Program-made: the position numbers and the translations under genes
Origin: Methanolobus sp.
GTDB taxonomy: Archaea; Halobacteriota; Methanosarcinia; Methanosarcinales; Methanosarcinaceae
NCBI GenBank assembly: GCA_030154025.1
Contig: JASKKT010000019.1
Location: 1-43,908 of the forward strand
DNA: 43,908 nt
Reading direction: 5' to 3'
Shown here: positions 17,435-26,767 of the stretch, one piece after another
Layout of the letters: every line of letters starts with the position of its first letter
Numbering within the stretch: the stretch's first letter is position 1
The notes under the pieces: model-generated
What the model was told of the DNA's origin: nothing
The model's database searches: none
What the model saw: only the letters and a program-made list of their open reading frames with translations

Positions 17435-18484
17435 ATGAGCGTAGGGATAGTCTCATATGGTGCCTATATTCCCCGATATAGGATAAAACTGGACGACATC
17501 GCCAAAGTATGGGGAGACGATGCGGAAATATTGAAATCAGGATTAATGGTCTTCGAGAAATCATTTCCCGATGTGGATGAGGATACAGCTACCATCGCAG
17601 TGGAAGCTGCAAGGTCGGCAGTCAGGAGGGCAGGTATAGATGCGCAAAGAATTGGTGCCGTGTACACAGGTTCAGAGAGCCATCCCTACGCCGTGAAACC
17701 CACAAGTACGATAGTTGCAGAAGCTGTGGGTGCCACACCCGTACTGACAGCTGCGGACTTTGAGTTCGCATGCAAGGCCGGCACAGCCGCAGTCCAGACA
17801 TGCATGGGACTTGTTGCCTCGGGCATGATAGATCTCGGCATGGCAATAGGCTCGGATGTGGCCCAGGGTGCCCCCGGAGATGCGCTCGAATATACAGCAG
17901 CTGCAGGCGGTGTAGCCTTTATCATAGGAAGCAAGGAATCGGAGATCACAGCTATCATTGAAGATACTTACTCTTTCACAACCGACACCCCTGATTTCTG
18001 GAGACGTGAAGGCATGCCATATCCGGAACACGGAGGACGTTTCACAGGTGAGCCCGGATACTTCAAGCACGTCACCAACGCAGCCAGGGGCCTTATGGAG
18101 AAAATGAACACTAAACCTGAAGATTATGATTTTGCCGTCTTCCACCAGCCAAACGGGAAGTTCCCGTCACGTGCAGCTTCAATGCTGGGATTCAGCAAGG
18201 AACAGATAAAGCCCGGACTTGTTGTCCCAAGACTCGGTAACACTTACTCTGGCTCCTGCATGATGGGGATAGCAGCAACCCTTGACCAGGCAAAACCAGG
18301 TGACCGTATATTTGCAACCGCCTTCGGGTCAGGTGCAGGTGCTGACGCTTTCAGCATAACGGTCACTGACAGGATAGAAGAGATACGCAACAGTGCGCCC
18401 AAGGTAGAGGAGCTTCTTGCAAACCCGATATATGCGGATTATGCAAAGTATGCAAGGCACAAAGGAAAAATAAAGTTGGCGTGA
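17435..18484 (+). CDS. Hydroxymethylglutaryl-CoA synthase
   Basis: This 349-residue enzyme condenses acetyl-CoA with acetoacetyl-CoA to HMG-CoA, the second step of the mevalonate route to archaeal ether lipids. It belongs to the archaeal HMGCS branch within the thiolase fold. Catalytic residues can be seen: Glu in [13 protein letters not shown] (about residue 80), the nucleophilic Cys in FACKAGTAA (about 112) and His in FHQPNGKFP (about 235). In archaea it forms a channelling complex with the thiolase and DUF35 protein encoded directly downstream. Start ATG at 17435; the stop overlaps the thiolase Shine-Dalgarno. Confidence 0.95.
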   Translation: MSVGIVSYGAYIPRYRIKLDDIAKVWGDDAEILKSGLMVFEKSFPDVDEDTATIAVEAARSAVRRAGIDAQRIGAVYTGSESHPYAVKPTSTIVAEAVGATPVLTAADFEFACKAGTAAVQTCMGLVASGMIDLGMAIGSDVAQGAPGDALEYTAAAGGVAFIIGSKESEITAIIEDTYSFTTDTPDFWRREGMPYPEHGGRFTGEPGYFKHVTNAARGLMEKMNTKPEDYDFAVFHQPNGKFPSRAASMLGFSKEQIKPGLVVPRLGNTYSGSCMMGIAATLDQAKPGDRIFATAFGSGAGADAFSITVTDRIEEIRNSAPKVEELLANPIYADYAKYARHKGKIKLA

Positions 18485-18493
18485 GGTGTGAAG

Positions 18494-19666
18494 ATGAGAG
18501 AAGTAGCGATCATTGGTGTGAAGAACACACTTTTCGGAGAGCAGTGGGACCGCTCGTTCAGGGATCTCGTTGTTGAGGCCGGCGTCGGCGCTGTTGAGGA
18601 CGCAGGCGTGGCAGGAGAGAAGATAGACTCCATGTTCGTCGGGAACATGAGCGGTGGCCAGTTCGTTGAGCAGGAGCACATCGGAGCACTCATTGCAGAC
18701 TACTCCGGCCTGGCAAAGAACCTGCATGTGCCTTCCACACGTGTGGAGGCCGCATGCGCATCAGGCGGACTCGCACTGAGGCAGGCCATCTGTGCCGTAG
18801 CTTCAGGAATGGATGACATAGTCATTGCAGCAGGTGTGGAAAAGATGACCGATGTGCCTTCATCCAAGGCATCATCTGCCCTGGCGGCAGCTGCTGACAG
18901 GGAATGGGAGGGTATCATGGGAGCCACTTTCCCGGGGCTGTATGCCATGATAGCAAGGATGCACATGCACAAGTATGGCACCACCAGCGAACAGCTTGCG
19001 GAAGTTGCGGTCAAGAACCACTTCAACGGCCAGTTCAACCCTATAGCCCAGTACAGGAACACCATCACAGTGGATGCTGTGCTGAGCTCCATTATGGTGG
19101 CAGACCCGCTGCGCATCTTTGACTGTTCACCTATAACCGACGGTGCATCAGCCGTGATACTGGCGCCTGCAGATATCGCACATGAGTACACTGACACACC
19201 GATATACGTGAAAGGGACCGGTCAGGCAAGTGATACCATCGCCCTCCATGACCGCAGGGACATAACCACACTGGACGCTTCTGTCGTTGCAGGCAGGCGC
19301 GCCTATGAGATGGCGGGACTCGGGCCAAAGGACATAGACCTTGTTGAGGTCCATGACTGTTTCACCATCGCGGAGATATGCGCCATTGAGGATCTTGGCT
19401 TTGTAAAGAAAGGCGAGGGCGGCAAGGTGACGCAGCAGGGAGAGACTGCCATAGGCGGCAGGATACCTGTGAACACCTCCGGTGGCCTGAAAGCATGCGG
19501 ACACCCTGTGGGTGCAACAGGCATCAAGCAGGCCGTTGAGATAGTACAGCAGCTCCGCGGGGAGGCAGGCAAGCGTCAGGTGGACGGCGCAGAGGTTGGA
19601 ATGACCCATAACGTGGGTGGCTCCGGTGCAACTGCTGTCGTACACATCTTCTCGAGGAACAGGTGA
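18494..19666 (+). CDS. Acetyl-CoA C-acetyltransferase (archaeal thiolase)
   Basis: The 390-residue thiolase joins two acetyl-CoA into acetoacetyl-CoA for HMG-CoA synthase. The acyl-carrying Cys lies in [11 protein letters not shown] near residue 87, HDCFTIAE near 286 and the second catalytic Cys/His pair in [12 protein letters not shown] near 335. I choose the ATG at 18494 because GAGGTG (18483-18488) lies 5 bases ahead, rather than the GTG at 18488 inside that site. The known archaeal thiolase/HMGCS/DUF35 assembly makes the unfavourable thiolase step run forward by channelling. Confidence 0.93.
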   Translation: MREVAIIGVKNTLFGEQWDRSFRDLVVEAGVGAVEDAGVAGEKIDSMFVGNMSGGQFVEQEHIGALIADYSGLAKNLHVPSTRVEAACASGGLALRQAICAVASGMDDIVIAAGVEKMTDVPSSKASSALAAAADREWEGIMGATFPGLYAMIARMHMHKYGTTSEQLAEVAVKNHFNGQFNPIAQYRNTITVDAVLSSIMVADPLRIFDCSPITDGASAVILAPADIAHEYTDTPIYVKGTGQASDTIALHDRRDITTLDASVVAGRRAYEMAGLGPKDIDLVEVHDCFTIAEICAIEDLGFVKKGEGGKVTQQGETAIGGRIPVNTSGGLKACGHPVGATGIKQAVEIVQQLRGEAGKRQVDGAEVGMTHNVGGSGATAVVHIFSRNR

Positions 19667-19671
19667 TCACG

Positions 19672-20061
19672 ATGTCAGTACCGAGATTTTGGAGAAAACA
19701 GATAGCCAGGTACAATCTTGTTGGTACATACTGCAAGACATGCAACGAATACTTCTACCCCCCGCGTAACGTATGTCCCACATGCAGGCGTGACGGGCAG
19801 ATAGGCGAACACAAGTTCAACGGTAACGGGGAACTGATCACCTATACCGTCATTCACACGGCCGCTGAGGGCTTCGAGGGTCAGACTCCCTACGTGCTTG
19901 GCATTGTCCAGCTTGAAGAGGGGCCGAGGCTCACAAGCCAGATAGTCGGAGACCCTAAGGAAATGCACATCGGCATGAAGGTCAGGCCCGTATTCAGGAG
20001 GCTTGGGCAGAGCGGTGAGCGCGGCATGATCTATTACGGTACAAAGTTCGTTCCTGCATAA
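19672..20061 (+). CDS. DUF35 zinc-ribbon/OB-fold protein of the thiolase-HMGCS complex
   Basis: The 129-residue protein has a rubredoxin-like zinc ribbon (CKTCNEYFYPPRNVCPTC, about residues 21-38) followed by an OB-fold. In the archaeal complex solved for Methanothermococcus this protein binds thiolase and HMG-CoA synthase and holds the shared CoA site. The ATG at 19672 follows GGTGATC, which overlaps the thiolase stop at 19664-19666; translation is therefore likely coupled. It is followed without a gap by the CYTH gene. Confidence 0.93.
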   Translation: MSVPRFWRKQIARYNLVGTYCKTCNEYFYPPRNVCPTCRRDGQIGEHKFNGNGELITYTVIHTAAEGFEGQTPYVLGIVQLEEGPRLTSQIVGDPKEMHIGMKVRPVFRRLGQSGERGMIYYGTKFVPA

Positions 20062-20062
20062 C

Positions 20063-20602
20063 ATGATCGAAGTAGAAGTGAAGGTTCGCGCCAATCACCG
20101 GCAGGTCAAGGATAAGCTTAAGGAAATAGGCGCACGCCCGGTAGGTGTCGAGAAACAATCCGACACTTACTACAATGCCCCGCACAGGGATTTCGCAGAG
20201 ACTGACGAGGCACTGAGGATACGCTGTGTGAACGGCACCTCCGTGCTCACATACAAGGGCAGGAAACTGGATACGGTGTCCAAGACCCGCGAGGAGTTCG
20301 AGACCGCCGTTGAGGGTGACGAGGCCCGCAGCATTCTTCTGTCCCTGGGGTTCAAGCAGTCAGGCCGTGTCCGCAAGACCAGAGACATCTTCAGGTACAG
20401 GGATTTCTTCGTCTGTCTTGACAAAGTGGAAGGCCTCGGTGAATTTGTAGAGGTCGAGCTTATGGCAGAATCCGAGCCCGGTTCTGATATTGAGTTCCAC
20501 AGGAAACGCATTTTTGACTTCTTCCGGGAAATGGGCATCCAAGAGAGCCAATCCATCCGGGAATCCTACCTTGAGATGATACTTGAGAAACAGGCAGACT
20601 AA
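20063..20602 (+). CDS. CYTH-domain protein (class IV adenylate cyclase CyaB-like)
   Basis: This 179-residue protein is a CYTH triphosphate-tunnel domain: EVEVKV at residues 3-8 is the signature ExExK metal/phosphate motif, with RIR near 54, YKGRKLD near 70, R-rich strands and DKVEGLGEFVEVEL near 118-131 following. The family includes CyaB adenylate cyclases and thiamine or inorganic triphosphatases; archaeal members are mostly uncharacterised. It begins 1 base after the DUF35 stop, so it belongs to the mevalonate transcript. Its relation to lipid synthesis is unknown. Confidence 0.88.
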   Translation: MIEVEVKVRANHRQVKDKLKEIGARPVGVEKQSDTYYNAPHRDFAETDEALRIRCVNGTSVLTYKGRKLDTVSKTREEFETAVEGDEARSILLSLGFKQSGRVRKTRDIFRYRDFFVCLDKVEGLGEFVEVELMAESEPGSDIEFHRKRIFDFFREMGIQESQSIRESYLEMILEKQAD

Positions 20603-20660
20603 GATTCTGCATCATCAGTCCCAATCTGAGTACATAATAAAAACTATTGATTAAAAAGTA

Positions 20661-20681
20661 TTGACGGGAAATCCCCGTCAA
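20661..20681. terminator. Bidirectional terminator between CYTH gene and metG
   Basis: TTGACGGG at 20661-20668 pairs with CCCGTCAA at 20674-20681. The forward strand continues CTGTTCTTT, and the reverse strand continues with TACTTTTTAATC and a further T-run. It lies between two convergent genes. Confidence 0.7.
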
Positions 20682-20712
20682 CTGTTCTTTGTGATCGGTT
20701 TGGGACCAGTGT

Positions 20713-22743
20713 TCATCTTATACAGGAGCCTGGTTCCATTTCCTTGTCCGCTGTCAGCAGGGCGACATTCTCCCCCAGTTCGGCTGCAAGGAGCATTCCC
20801 TGGGACTCGACACCGCAGAGTTTCACAGGCTTGAGGTTGACAAGCACGTTAACGGTCTTGCCCACCATTTCCTCCGGCTTGTAGAATTCGGCAAGTCCCG
20901 CTACTACCTGCCTCGGGGACTCGTCACCGATATCCACCAGAACGCGCAGGAGCTTATTGGATTTCTTTATCCTTTCTGCGGAAACTATCTTCCCTATACG
21001 GATATCGAGCTTTGCGAAATCATCGTACTCTATCGGCGGCTTGTATTCCGCAAGAGGCTCCTTGCCCGATTCTTTTGCCATGGCAGCCTTCACACGCTGG
21101 TTCAGGATCTTGTCCATCTCTGCGATCTTATCACCCTCCACCTTGGTGAAAAGTATCTGGGGCATTTTCAGTGCAGTGCCTGCTTTGACCGGCACGAAGG
21201 CCTCATCATAGCTTGCAGTGTGCACGTCAGTTCCCATGCCTATCTGCGCCCAGGCCTCTTCCATCCTGCCTGGCAGCACCGGTTCAAAGAGCAATATAAG
21301 GGCCTTTGCTATCTGCACACAGTTCCTTATGACCTTTGCACATGCAGCACGGTCCTCCTTTATCAGTTTCCAGGGCTCATTGGACTGGAAATAGGAGTTG
21401 CCGTAGGAAGCCAGCGCCATTGCAGTATCTGCGGCCTTCTTGAACTCATACTCATCGGTAGCCCTGGTGACTTCATCAATTGTAGCCTTTATCTGGTCGA
21501 GTATAGCCTGGTCGATATCCCCTTCCGGGATCTCCCCGAAGTTCTTGTATGCAAAAAGCAGGTTCCTGTACAGGAAATTGCCGAAGACGCCCACCAGCTC
21601 GGTGTTGATCTTGTCCTGGAAGATCTTCCATGAGAAGTTGACCTCCTTTGTGTGGGAGGTGTAGCTCGCAAGGTAGTATCTCAGGAGGTCCGGGTGGAAT
21701 CCATGGTCAAGGTAATCCTCCTCGACCCATACCACATAACCGCGGCTCTTCGAGAATTTCCTGTCCTCAATCTTCAGCATGCCTGAAGCCACCACTGCAG
21801 AAGGCTGGCTGTAATCGGATCCCTTGAGCATTGCAGGCCAGAAGATGCAGTGGTGGTAAATTATGTCGCCGCCTATGAAGTGAACTATGGGGCAGTCGCC
21901 TTTCCAGAACTTCTCCCAGTCGCCGTTGGTGGCTTTGGCCCACTGCTCTGTGAATGCCATGTACCCAATGGGAGCATCCACCCATACGTAGACCACAAGG
22001 TCATCGTGTCCAGGGAACCTGACACCCCATTCGAGGTTCCTGGTGATGCACCAGTCAGTAAGCTCCTGTTTTACCCAGCCGATGGCGTAGTTCTTTGCAT
22101 TGAGTGTCCCGCCAAGCCTGTCCAGGTGCCCGAGCAGGAAATCCCTGAAGTCGGAAAGCCTGAAGAAGAAGTGCTCCTGTTTCCTGTACTCAGCAGGACC
22201 CTTGCAGATGGTACAGGAGGGTTCCTGAAGCTCTCCGGGTTCGAGGTGCTTGCCGCATCCCTGGTCACACTCATCCCCGCGGGCCTCCTTGCCACAGCCG
22301 GGACAGATGCCCTGTACATACCGGTCAGGCAGGAAGCGGTCACACTTGGGACAGTAGGCTATCTCGATGGTCTTGGGATAAACATAGCCCTTGTCTACGA
22401 GCCTGTTAACGACATCCAGCGTGCGGTTGTGGTTCTCTGGGTCGTCGGTGGTACCGAAGGCATCGAACCTGACACCCATCTTCCGGAACACCTCCTCGAA
22501 GTGCACGTGATATTTCTGTACGAGCTCCTTTGGCGTGATACCCAGTTCCTCGGCATTTACCACAATGGGTGTGCCATGGGTGTCTGATCCGCATATGAAG
22601 ACAGCTTCCCTGCCTCCTTTCTTAAGGGACCTCACATATATATCTGCAGGAATGTATGTACGCAGGTGCCCCACATGGGCTTTCCCGTTGGCATAGGGAA
22701 GACCGCATGTCACAAGCACGGCTTTATCAGAAGGATTTGACAT
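20713..22743 (-). CDS. metG: Methionyl-tRNA synthetase
   Basis: The 676-residue class I synthetase charges tRNA-Met. The HIGH motif is HVGH at residues 23-26 ([17 protein letters not shown]), the double zinc knuckle lies at about 135-190 (CPKC, CPGCG, CDQGCG, CTIC) and the KMSKS motif is KFSKS near 332. A C-terminal tRNA-binding OB domain of the Arc1p/EMAPII type begins near 570 ([15 protein letters not shown]). That tail is fused here; in some archaea it is separate. Start ATG at 22743 behind GGAGAAAATAC. Divergent from sppA. Confidence 0.96.
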   Translation of the reverse strand: MSNPSDKAVLVTCGLPYANGKAHVGHLRTYIPADIYVRSLKKGGREAVFICGSDTHGTPIVVNAEELGITPKELVQKYHVHFEEVFRKMGVRFDAFGTTDDPENHNRTLDVVNRLVDKGYVYPKTIEIAYCPKCDRFLPDRYVQGICPGCGKEARGDECDQGCGKHLEPGELQEPSCTICKGPAEYRKQEHFFFRLSDFRDFLLGHLDRLGGTLNAKNYAIGWVKQELTDWCITRNLEWGVRFPGHDDLVVYVWVDAPIGYMAFTEQWAKATNGDWEKFWKGDCPIVHFIGGDIIYHHCIFWPAMLKGSDYSQPSAVVASGMLKIEDRKFSKSRGYVVWVEEDYLDHGFHPDLLRYYLASYTSHTKEVNFSWKIFQDKINTELVGVFGNFLYRNLLFAYKNFGEIPEGDIDQAILDQIKATIDEVTRATDEYEFKKAADTAMALASYGNSYFQSNEPWKLIKEDRAACAKVIRNCVQIAKALILLFEPVLPGRMEEAWAQIGMGTDVHTASYDEAFVPVKAGTALKMPQILFTKVEGDKIAEMDKILNQRVKAAMAKESGKEPLAEYKPPIEYDDFAKLDIRIGKIVSAERIKKSNKLLRVLVDIGDESPRQVVAGLAEFYKPEEMVGKTVNVLVNLKPVKLCGVESQGMLLAAELGENVALLTADKEMEPGSCIR

Positions 22744-22855
22744 GTATTTTCTCCGTTATGGTAATGTTTCCGTTATAATACCAGTGAATATATCTCATGT
22801 TCATTGCCTGCCAGTATAAAATATATTTCGCTTGCAAACTGCACAAGGTATTTTA

Positions 22856-24097
22856 ATGTCCACACTCATTTTACATACAGGATGGAAATTGCCAATGAGT
22901 GAAAAAGATCCTGACAACAACAATCCCCCTGATGCTGGATACCACACATACCCTTATTCTTATGGAAATACAACAGAAGAAGATGTGAACGGCCTGATAT
23001 CTTCAGAGAGCGATGCAGGCAACGCTTCTGAATACTCCGGCACCGGCGAAGTAACTCAGACACATGCCCGGAATGAACAGAATAACAATTCCGGGAGGTC
23101 CGATGAAAGAATATACGGAGGGAGAGATTACGAGGAAAGAGCCTCGCTGGAGGATCCTCATGCAGGCGGAACACCAGTTTTCAGGAGAAAAAGCCGCAGA
23201 TGGCAATACATTGCCATTGTAGGAGTGCTCCTTTTGGTCATAGGGTCAAGCTTTGCCCTCATCTACCAGTCATTCAACGGTGAACTTTACTCATCAGGCG
23301 ACAAAGTTGCAGTAATATACGTTCAGGGGACACTCCTCACGAGCAGTGTGCCCGGGGGCTTCGGTTATGCGACTTCGGAAGACATCAATGCCAACATAAT
23401 GAAAGCCACTAACGACAAAGCCGTGAAAGCCATAGTCCTGCGCATCAACAGCCCCGGCGGATCCTCCACTGCAGGAGAGGAGATATACTCTGAAGTAAAG
23501 AGGACCAGCGAGAGCGGAGTGCCCGTGGTGGTATCCATGGGCGATGTCGCAGCCAGCGCGGCCTATCACATCTCAGCGCCTGCAGATCTCATCGTAGCCA
23601 ACCCATCCACCATGACCGGAAGCATCGGCACGATATGGACCTTCCAGAACACTTCAGCTTACTATGAAAAGGAAGGGATCGATGTGTATGTCGCAAAATC
23701 CGGCGAGTTCAAGGACATGGGAGGCTCATGGCGCGGACTTTCAGACGATGAGAAAGAGTATGCCAACGAGGTCGTCATGGAAGTGTACGGGAATTTCATC
23801 AAGGACGTTGCAGACAGCAGGCAGATGAGCCTCGAAGATGTAAAAGACCTTGCAGACGGAAGGATATACACCGGGCAGAAGGCAAAGGAACTGGGTCTTG
23901 TGGATGAGCTGGGGAATCTCTATTATGCCATCAACAGGGCAGCCGAGCTTGGAGGCATTCAGGGCGAGCCGGTGGTAGTCTACATGAACAGGCCTACCCT
24001 TTCAAGCCTGCTCTTTGGCTCTGAATCGGATGCATCAGCAGTCGAACAGTTCCTGCATCACTACGAAGAGAGTCCCTACGGCCGGATAATTAACTGA
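22856..24097 (+). CDS. sppA: Signal peptide peptidase SppA
   Basis: The product of about 413 residues is a membrane-anchored serine protease of the S49 family that degrades cleaved signal peptides. It has a long, charged, Asn-rich cytosolic N-terminus, one transmembrane helix (YIAIVGVLLLVIGSSFALIY) and the protease domain. The nucleophile is the Ser of GDVAASAAYHIS and the general base is a Lys in VAKSGEFKDMG, as in archaeal SppA with its Ser/Lys dyad. RINSPGGSS marks the oxyanion region. Start uncertain: ATG 22856 has AAGGT ahead; 22895 (MSEKDPDN) is an alternative; a TATA box lies at about 22814-22826. Confidence 0.9.
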   Translation: MSTLILHTGWKLPMSEKDPDNNNPPDAGYHTYPYSYGNTTEEDVNGLISSESDAGNASEYSGTGEVTQTHARNEQNNNSGRSDERIYGGRDYEERASLEDPHAGGTPVFRRKSRRWQYIAIVGVLLLVIGSSFALIYQSFNGELYSSGDKVAVIYVQGTLLTSSVPGGFGYATSEDINANIMKATNDKAVKAIVLRINSPGGSSTAGEEIYSEVKRTSESGVPVVVSMGDVAASAAYHISAPADLIVANPSTMTGSIGTIWTFQNTSAYYEKEGIDVYVAKSGEFKDMGGSWRGLSDDEKEYANEVVMEVYGNFIKDVADSRQMSLEDVKDLADGRIYTGQKAKELGLVDELGNLYYAINRAAELGGIQGEPVVVYMNRPTLSSLLFGSESDASAVEQFLHHYEESPYGRIIN

Positions 24098-24103
24098 GAG
24101 GAT

Positions 24104-24586
24104 ATGCCTTTCACGCCATTCCACCTTGGACCTGCCCTTTTTATTGGAGTGGCATTCGAGAAAAGGGTCAATCTTTTTTCCATTCTCCTGGGAAGCATCA
24201 TCATTGATATAAGGGCAGCATACTGCCTGTTTGCAGGATGTTGGCCACTTCACGGCCTGCTCCATAATTTTCTGAGGGCAGCCTTGATCGCAGCTATAAT
24301 TACATGGCTGCTGTTCTCACAGAGGGCTCGGCTGCAGAAGGTGACGGACAGACTGAGGATCAGGCAGACCTATTCTTTCGCCTCCTTGTTTTTGGGCTCT
24401 CTCGCAGGAACATGGAGCCATGTATTGCTGGATTCCTTGCTTTATACTGATATCAGGCCCCTGTGGCCCCTGACAGCCAATCCTTTACATGGGATGCTGG
24501 GAACGGGAACGGTATATCTTATATGTATGCTCCTCTTCCTGCCTGCAGCAGCGATCTGTTCCACCAGGTACTGGAAAAGGGGCTGA
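24104..24586 (+). CDS. YdjM-like membrane protein (putative metal-dependent hydrolase)
   Basis: The 160-residue product begins MPFTPFHLGPALFIG, the typical start of the YdjM/LexA-regulated membrane hydrolase family. It has about four membrane helices and family His/Asp positions: H in TPFH, D in IIID, H in HGLLHN and SHVLLDSLLYTD. The usual family member is similar in length. Substrate is unknown. It begins 7 bases after sppA stops and is likely co-transcribed, suggesting a shared membrane function, but that is inference. Confidence 0.78.
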   Translation: MPFTPFHLGPALFIGVAFEKRVNLFSILLGSIIIDIRAAYCLFAGCWPLHGLLHNFLRAALIAAIITWLLFSQRARLQKVTDRLRIRQTYSFASLFLGSLAGTWSHVLLDSLLYTDIRPLWPLTANPLHGMLGTGTVYLICMLLFLPAAAICSTRYWKRG

Positions 24587-24670
24587 CCCGGATTATCCGT
24601 GGGATTGTGAGCACTTTTATCTTCTGAGGATTCCTATTCTGAAAAGACTCAGAGGATCTTGGGTGTAGCC

Positions 24671-25312
24671 ATGGGAAAAGACATTTTTGACAGCAAGGCC
24701 GGGCGGTACGACAAGTGGTACGATGATAACAGGGCAGTTTACGACTCTGAACTTGAGGCCGTAAGAGGGCTCTTACCAGTTCCAATATCCAGGAAAAGTA
24801 TGGAGATAGGGGTAGGCACAGGAAGATTCGCCTCTGCCCTGGGCGTCACTTACGGTCTTGATCCTTCCGGAAGGATGCTGGAAATAGCGGAGAAGCGTGG
24901 TGTTACCACGATCCGGGGAGTTGCAGAGAAACTTCCGCTCAAAAACTCCTCTCTCAGGCTTGTACTGATGGTAACTTCCCTTTGCTTTGTGGACAGGAAG
25001 AAGGCGCTCAGAGAGATATATCGCGTACTTGTTCCCGGAGGTAAGCTCCTTATAGCATTTATCGAGCGTGATAGCCCTCTGGGGAGAGATTACCAGAAGA
25101 AGACATCAAAAAGCGGTTTTTACAGGAATGCCACTTTCCACTCGGCCGAAGATCTCCTTGCGAGGCTCTATGAGCATGGCTTCCATGAGCCTGCCATCAG
25201 GCAGGCATTATTCAGGCCCCTGAGTGAGATCAAAATTCCCGAAAAAGCTGAAGAAGGTTTTGGAAGAGGTTCTTTTGTGGTCATAAGGACAACAAGTATA
25301 AAGAAGGAATGA
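24671..25312 (+). CDS. Class I SAM-dependent methyltransferase
   Basis: The 213-residue protein has a Rossmann-fold methyltransferase core: motif I SMEIGVGTGRFASAL near residues 43-57, the acidic YGLDPSGRML motif II, AEKLPLKNSSL motif III and a VLVPGGKLLIAFIE strand. It resembles UbiE/Methyltransf_11 small-molecule enzymes; the substrate is not evident. I choose the ATG at 24671, with GGGTGTAGCC directly ahead, over a TTG at 24659. It is 40 bases before the nitroreductase and may share its transcript. Confidence 0.88.
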   Translation: MGKDIFDSKAGRYDKWYDDNRAVYDSELEAVRGLLPVPISRKSMEIGVGTGRFASALGVTYGLDPSGRMLEIAEKRGVTTIRGVAEKLPLKNSSLRLVLMVTSLCFVDRKKALREIYRVLVPGGKLLIAFIERDSPLGRDYQKKTSKSGFYRNATFHSAEDLLARLYEHGFHEPAIRQALFRPLSEIKIPEKAEEGFGRGSFVVIRTTSIKKE

Positions 25313-25352
25313 AAAACCTTTCTTTCAACAAAGGGTATTAAGAAGGGGTATT

Positions 25353-26087
25353 ATGAGTGGAACGGGCAGAGATTTCATGGAGAGGACGAGGTTCCGGTAT
25401 CTAGGCAGGTCGGACCAGGCAATGGGATATCCGCAGCCTCCTTTGCAGTCAGGCGGAAAAGGCGATCTGCCTGTATGGGAACTGCCGGACCCTGCAAAGG
25501 TCATCGTTAAAGAAACCGACCTCAGAAAAGCCATTGAAAAAAGGACCAGCGTAAGGAGCTATTCAAGAGAGCCGCTTTCCCTTGAGGAACTGTCCTACCT
25601 GCTGTGGTGCACGCAGGGTGTCAAAGAAGTTGCAGGCAGGGCAGCGACCTTCAGGACAGTGCCGTCGGCAGGTGCAAGGCATGCGCTTGAGACATACATC
25701 CTCGTCAACAATGTAAGCGGACTGGAAAAGGGGCTTTACCACTTTCTGGCCATAGGCCACAGGCTGGAGAAAGTGAGTGATGACCCGCATATCGCTGCTA
25801 AGATAAAAGCCGCCTGCCTGGACCAGGCTTTTGTGGTGACAAGTGCAGCCACTTTCATATGGTCGGCTGTGGCCTACAGGATGAAATGGAGGTACGGTGA
25901 AAGGGGATACAGGTACATGCATCTCGATGCCGGTCACGTGTGCCAGAACCTCTACCTGAGCGCTGAGGCCATAGATTGCGGGGTATGCGCCATTGCAGCT
26001 TTCCAGGATGATGAGATCAACAGTGTGCTTGGCATCGACGGCGAGGAGGAGTTTGTCATATATCTGGCTACGGTGGGGAAAAAGTGA
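25353..26087 (+). CDS. SagB-type nitroreductase-family oxidoreductase
   Basis: The 244-residue product is a member of the FMN-dependent nitroreductase family, SagB-like branch. Typical motifs are AIEKRTSVRSYSREPLSLEE at about residues 60-79 (FMN phosphate contact), VPSAGARHALETYI near 107 and GHVCQNLYLSAEAI near 197. SagB enzymes oxidise azolines in peptide natural products, but stand-alone archaeal relatives have no known substrate and no YcaO gene is here. Start ATG 25353 behind AGAAGGGG. The stop TGA overlaps the GTG start of the Cdd1 gene by four bases. Confidence 0.88.
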   Translation: MSGTGRDFMERTRFRYLGRSDQAMGYPQPPLQSGGKGDLPVWELPDPAKVIVKETDLRKAIEKRTSVRSYSREPLSLEELSYLLWCTQGVKEVAGRAATFRTVPSAGARHALETYILVNNVSGLEKGLYHFLAIGHRLEKVSDDPHIAAKIKAACLDQAFVVTSAATFIWSAVAYRMKWRYGERGYRYMHLDAGHVCQNLYLSAEAIDCGVCAIAAFQDDEINSVLGIDGEEEFVIYLATVGKK

Positions 26088-26767
26088 GAGATAAGGTCTC
26101 AGCAGAATATAAAGAGGCTATTCAGAAGCTCATGCAGGTCCCCGGTGTGGGAAAGATGATCGCGGACGACCTATGGAACCTGGGGATTTGCAGTATAGCA
26201 GACCTTGAGGACAGGGATCCTCAGGAACTCTACGATCAGTTATGCGACTACCAGGGTATGCGCATAGACAGGTGTGTGCTTTATGTATTCCGCTGCGCCG
26301 TCCATTTTGCATCAAACAGGGATCATGATCCCGAAAAACTAAAATGGTGGAAATGGAAGGTGGATCACTTAGTGATGATCCAGCTCTATCCCCAGATAGT
26401 CCCTGATGATGGTAAAGGCCATCGCAGGTGGGAATGCTCCCACTTCCGTGATAATGAGGTCTATGTATTCAGCAGGCGTGACGTCGAATCCCGGATTCTT
26501 TACTTTTACATTGGGCATCTCTTTCAGGAGCTTGGGATCGATCACCTCATCTGCGGAGCGGTCCTCTATCTCAACCATTTCCCCAAGCAGGGTCCTGGGA
26601 CTGAACTTATAGGTCTCTGCAGCTACTATAACGTTCTTGCGGGCTTCCTGTGCAGCCAGTGCAAGCTGGGAAGTGCCTATCTTGTTGATCAGGGCACCAT
26701 TAACGGATATGGAGTCCGCTCCCACGACTATAAGGTCCACTTCTTTCATGGTGAGCCTTACAGCTGA
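26084..26767 (+). CDS. Cdd1-family helix-hairpin-helix protein with abnormal antisense extension
   Basis: Residues 1-93 match the Cdd1 (pathogenicity-locus) family: LMQVPGVGKMIADDLWNLGI is a helix-hairpin-helix and the domain closes with DPEKLKWWKWK, where family members normally end. Here the frame continues for another 130 or so codons across the opposite strand of the ribose-1,5-bisphosphate isomerase gene, with no family resemblance. The likely true product is about 93-100 residues; a TAG occurs in the next frame just after WWKWK. Start GTG at 26084 overlaps the SagB-like stop. The 3' part of this span should be read as an artefact or lost stop. Confidence 0.75.
   Translation: MRDKVSAEYKEAIQKLMQVPGVGKMIADDLWNLGICSIADLEDRDPQELYDQLCDYQGMRIDRCVLYVFRCAVHFASNRDHDPEKLKWWKWKVDHLVMIQLYPQIVPDDGKGHRRWECSHFRDNEVYVFSRRDVESRILYFYIGHLFQELGIDHLICGAVLYLNHFPKQGPGTELIGLCSYYNVLAGFLCSQCKLGSAYLVDQGTINGYGVRSHDYKVHFFHGEPYS

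Noticed and set aside
17672-18145. A 157-codon frame opposite HMG-CoA synthase
   Set aside because: Shadow of a strongly conserved gene; Cys/His-rich composition typical of antisense frames.
21850-22587. A 245-codon frame opposite metG
   Set aside because: Shadow of the conserved MetG zinc and HIGH regions; no family resemblance.
26470-26767. The C-terminal part of the Cdd1 frame as a real domain
   Set aside because: It is the reverse complement of a conserved isomerase gene and resembles no family.
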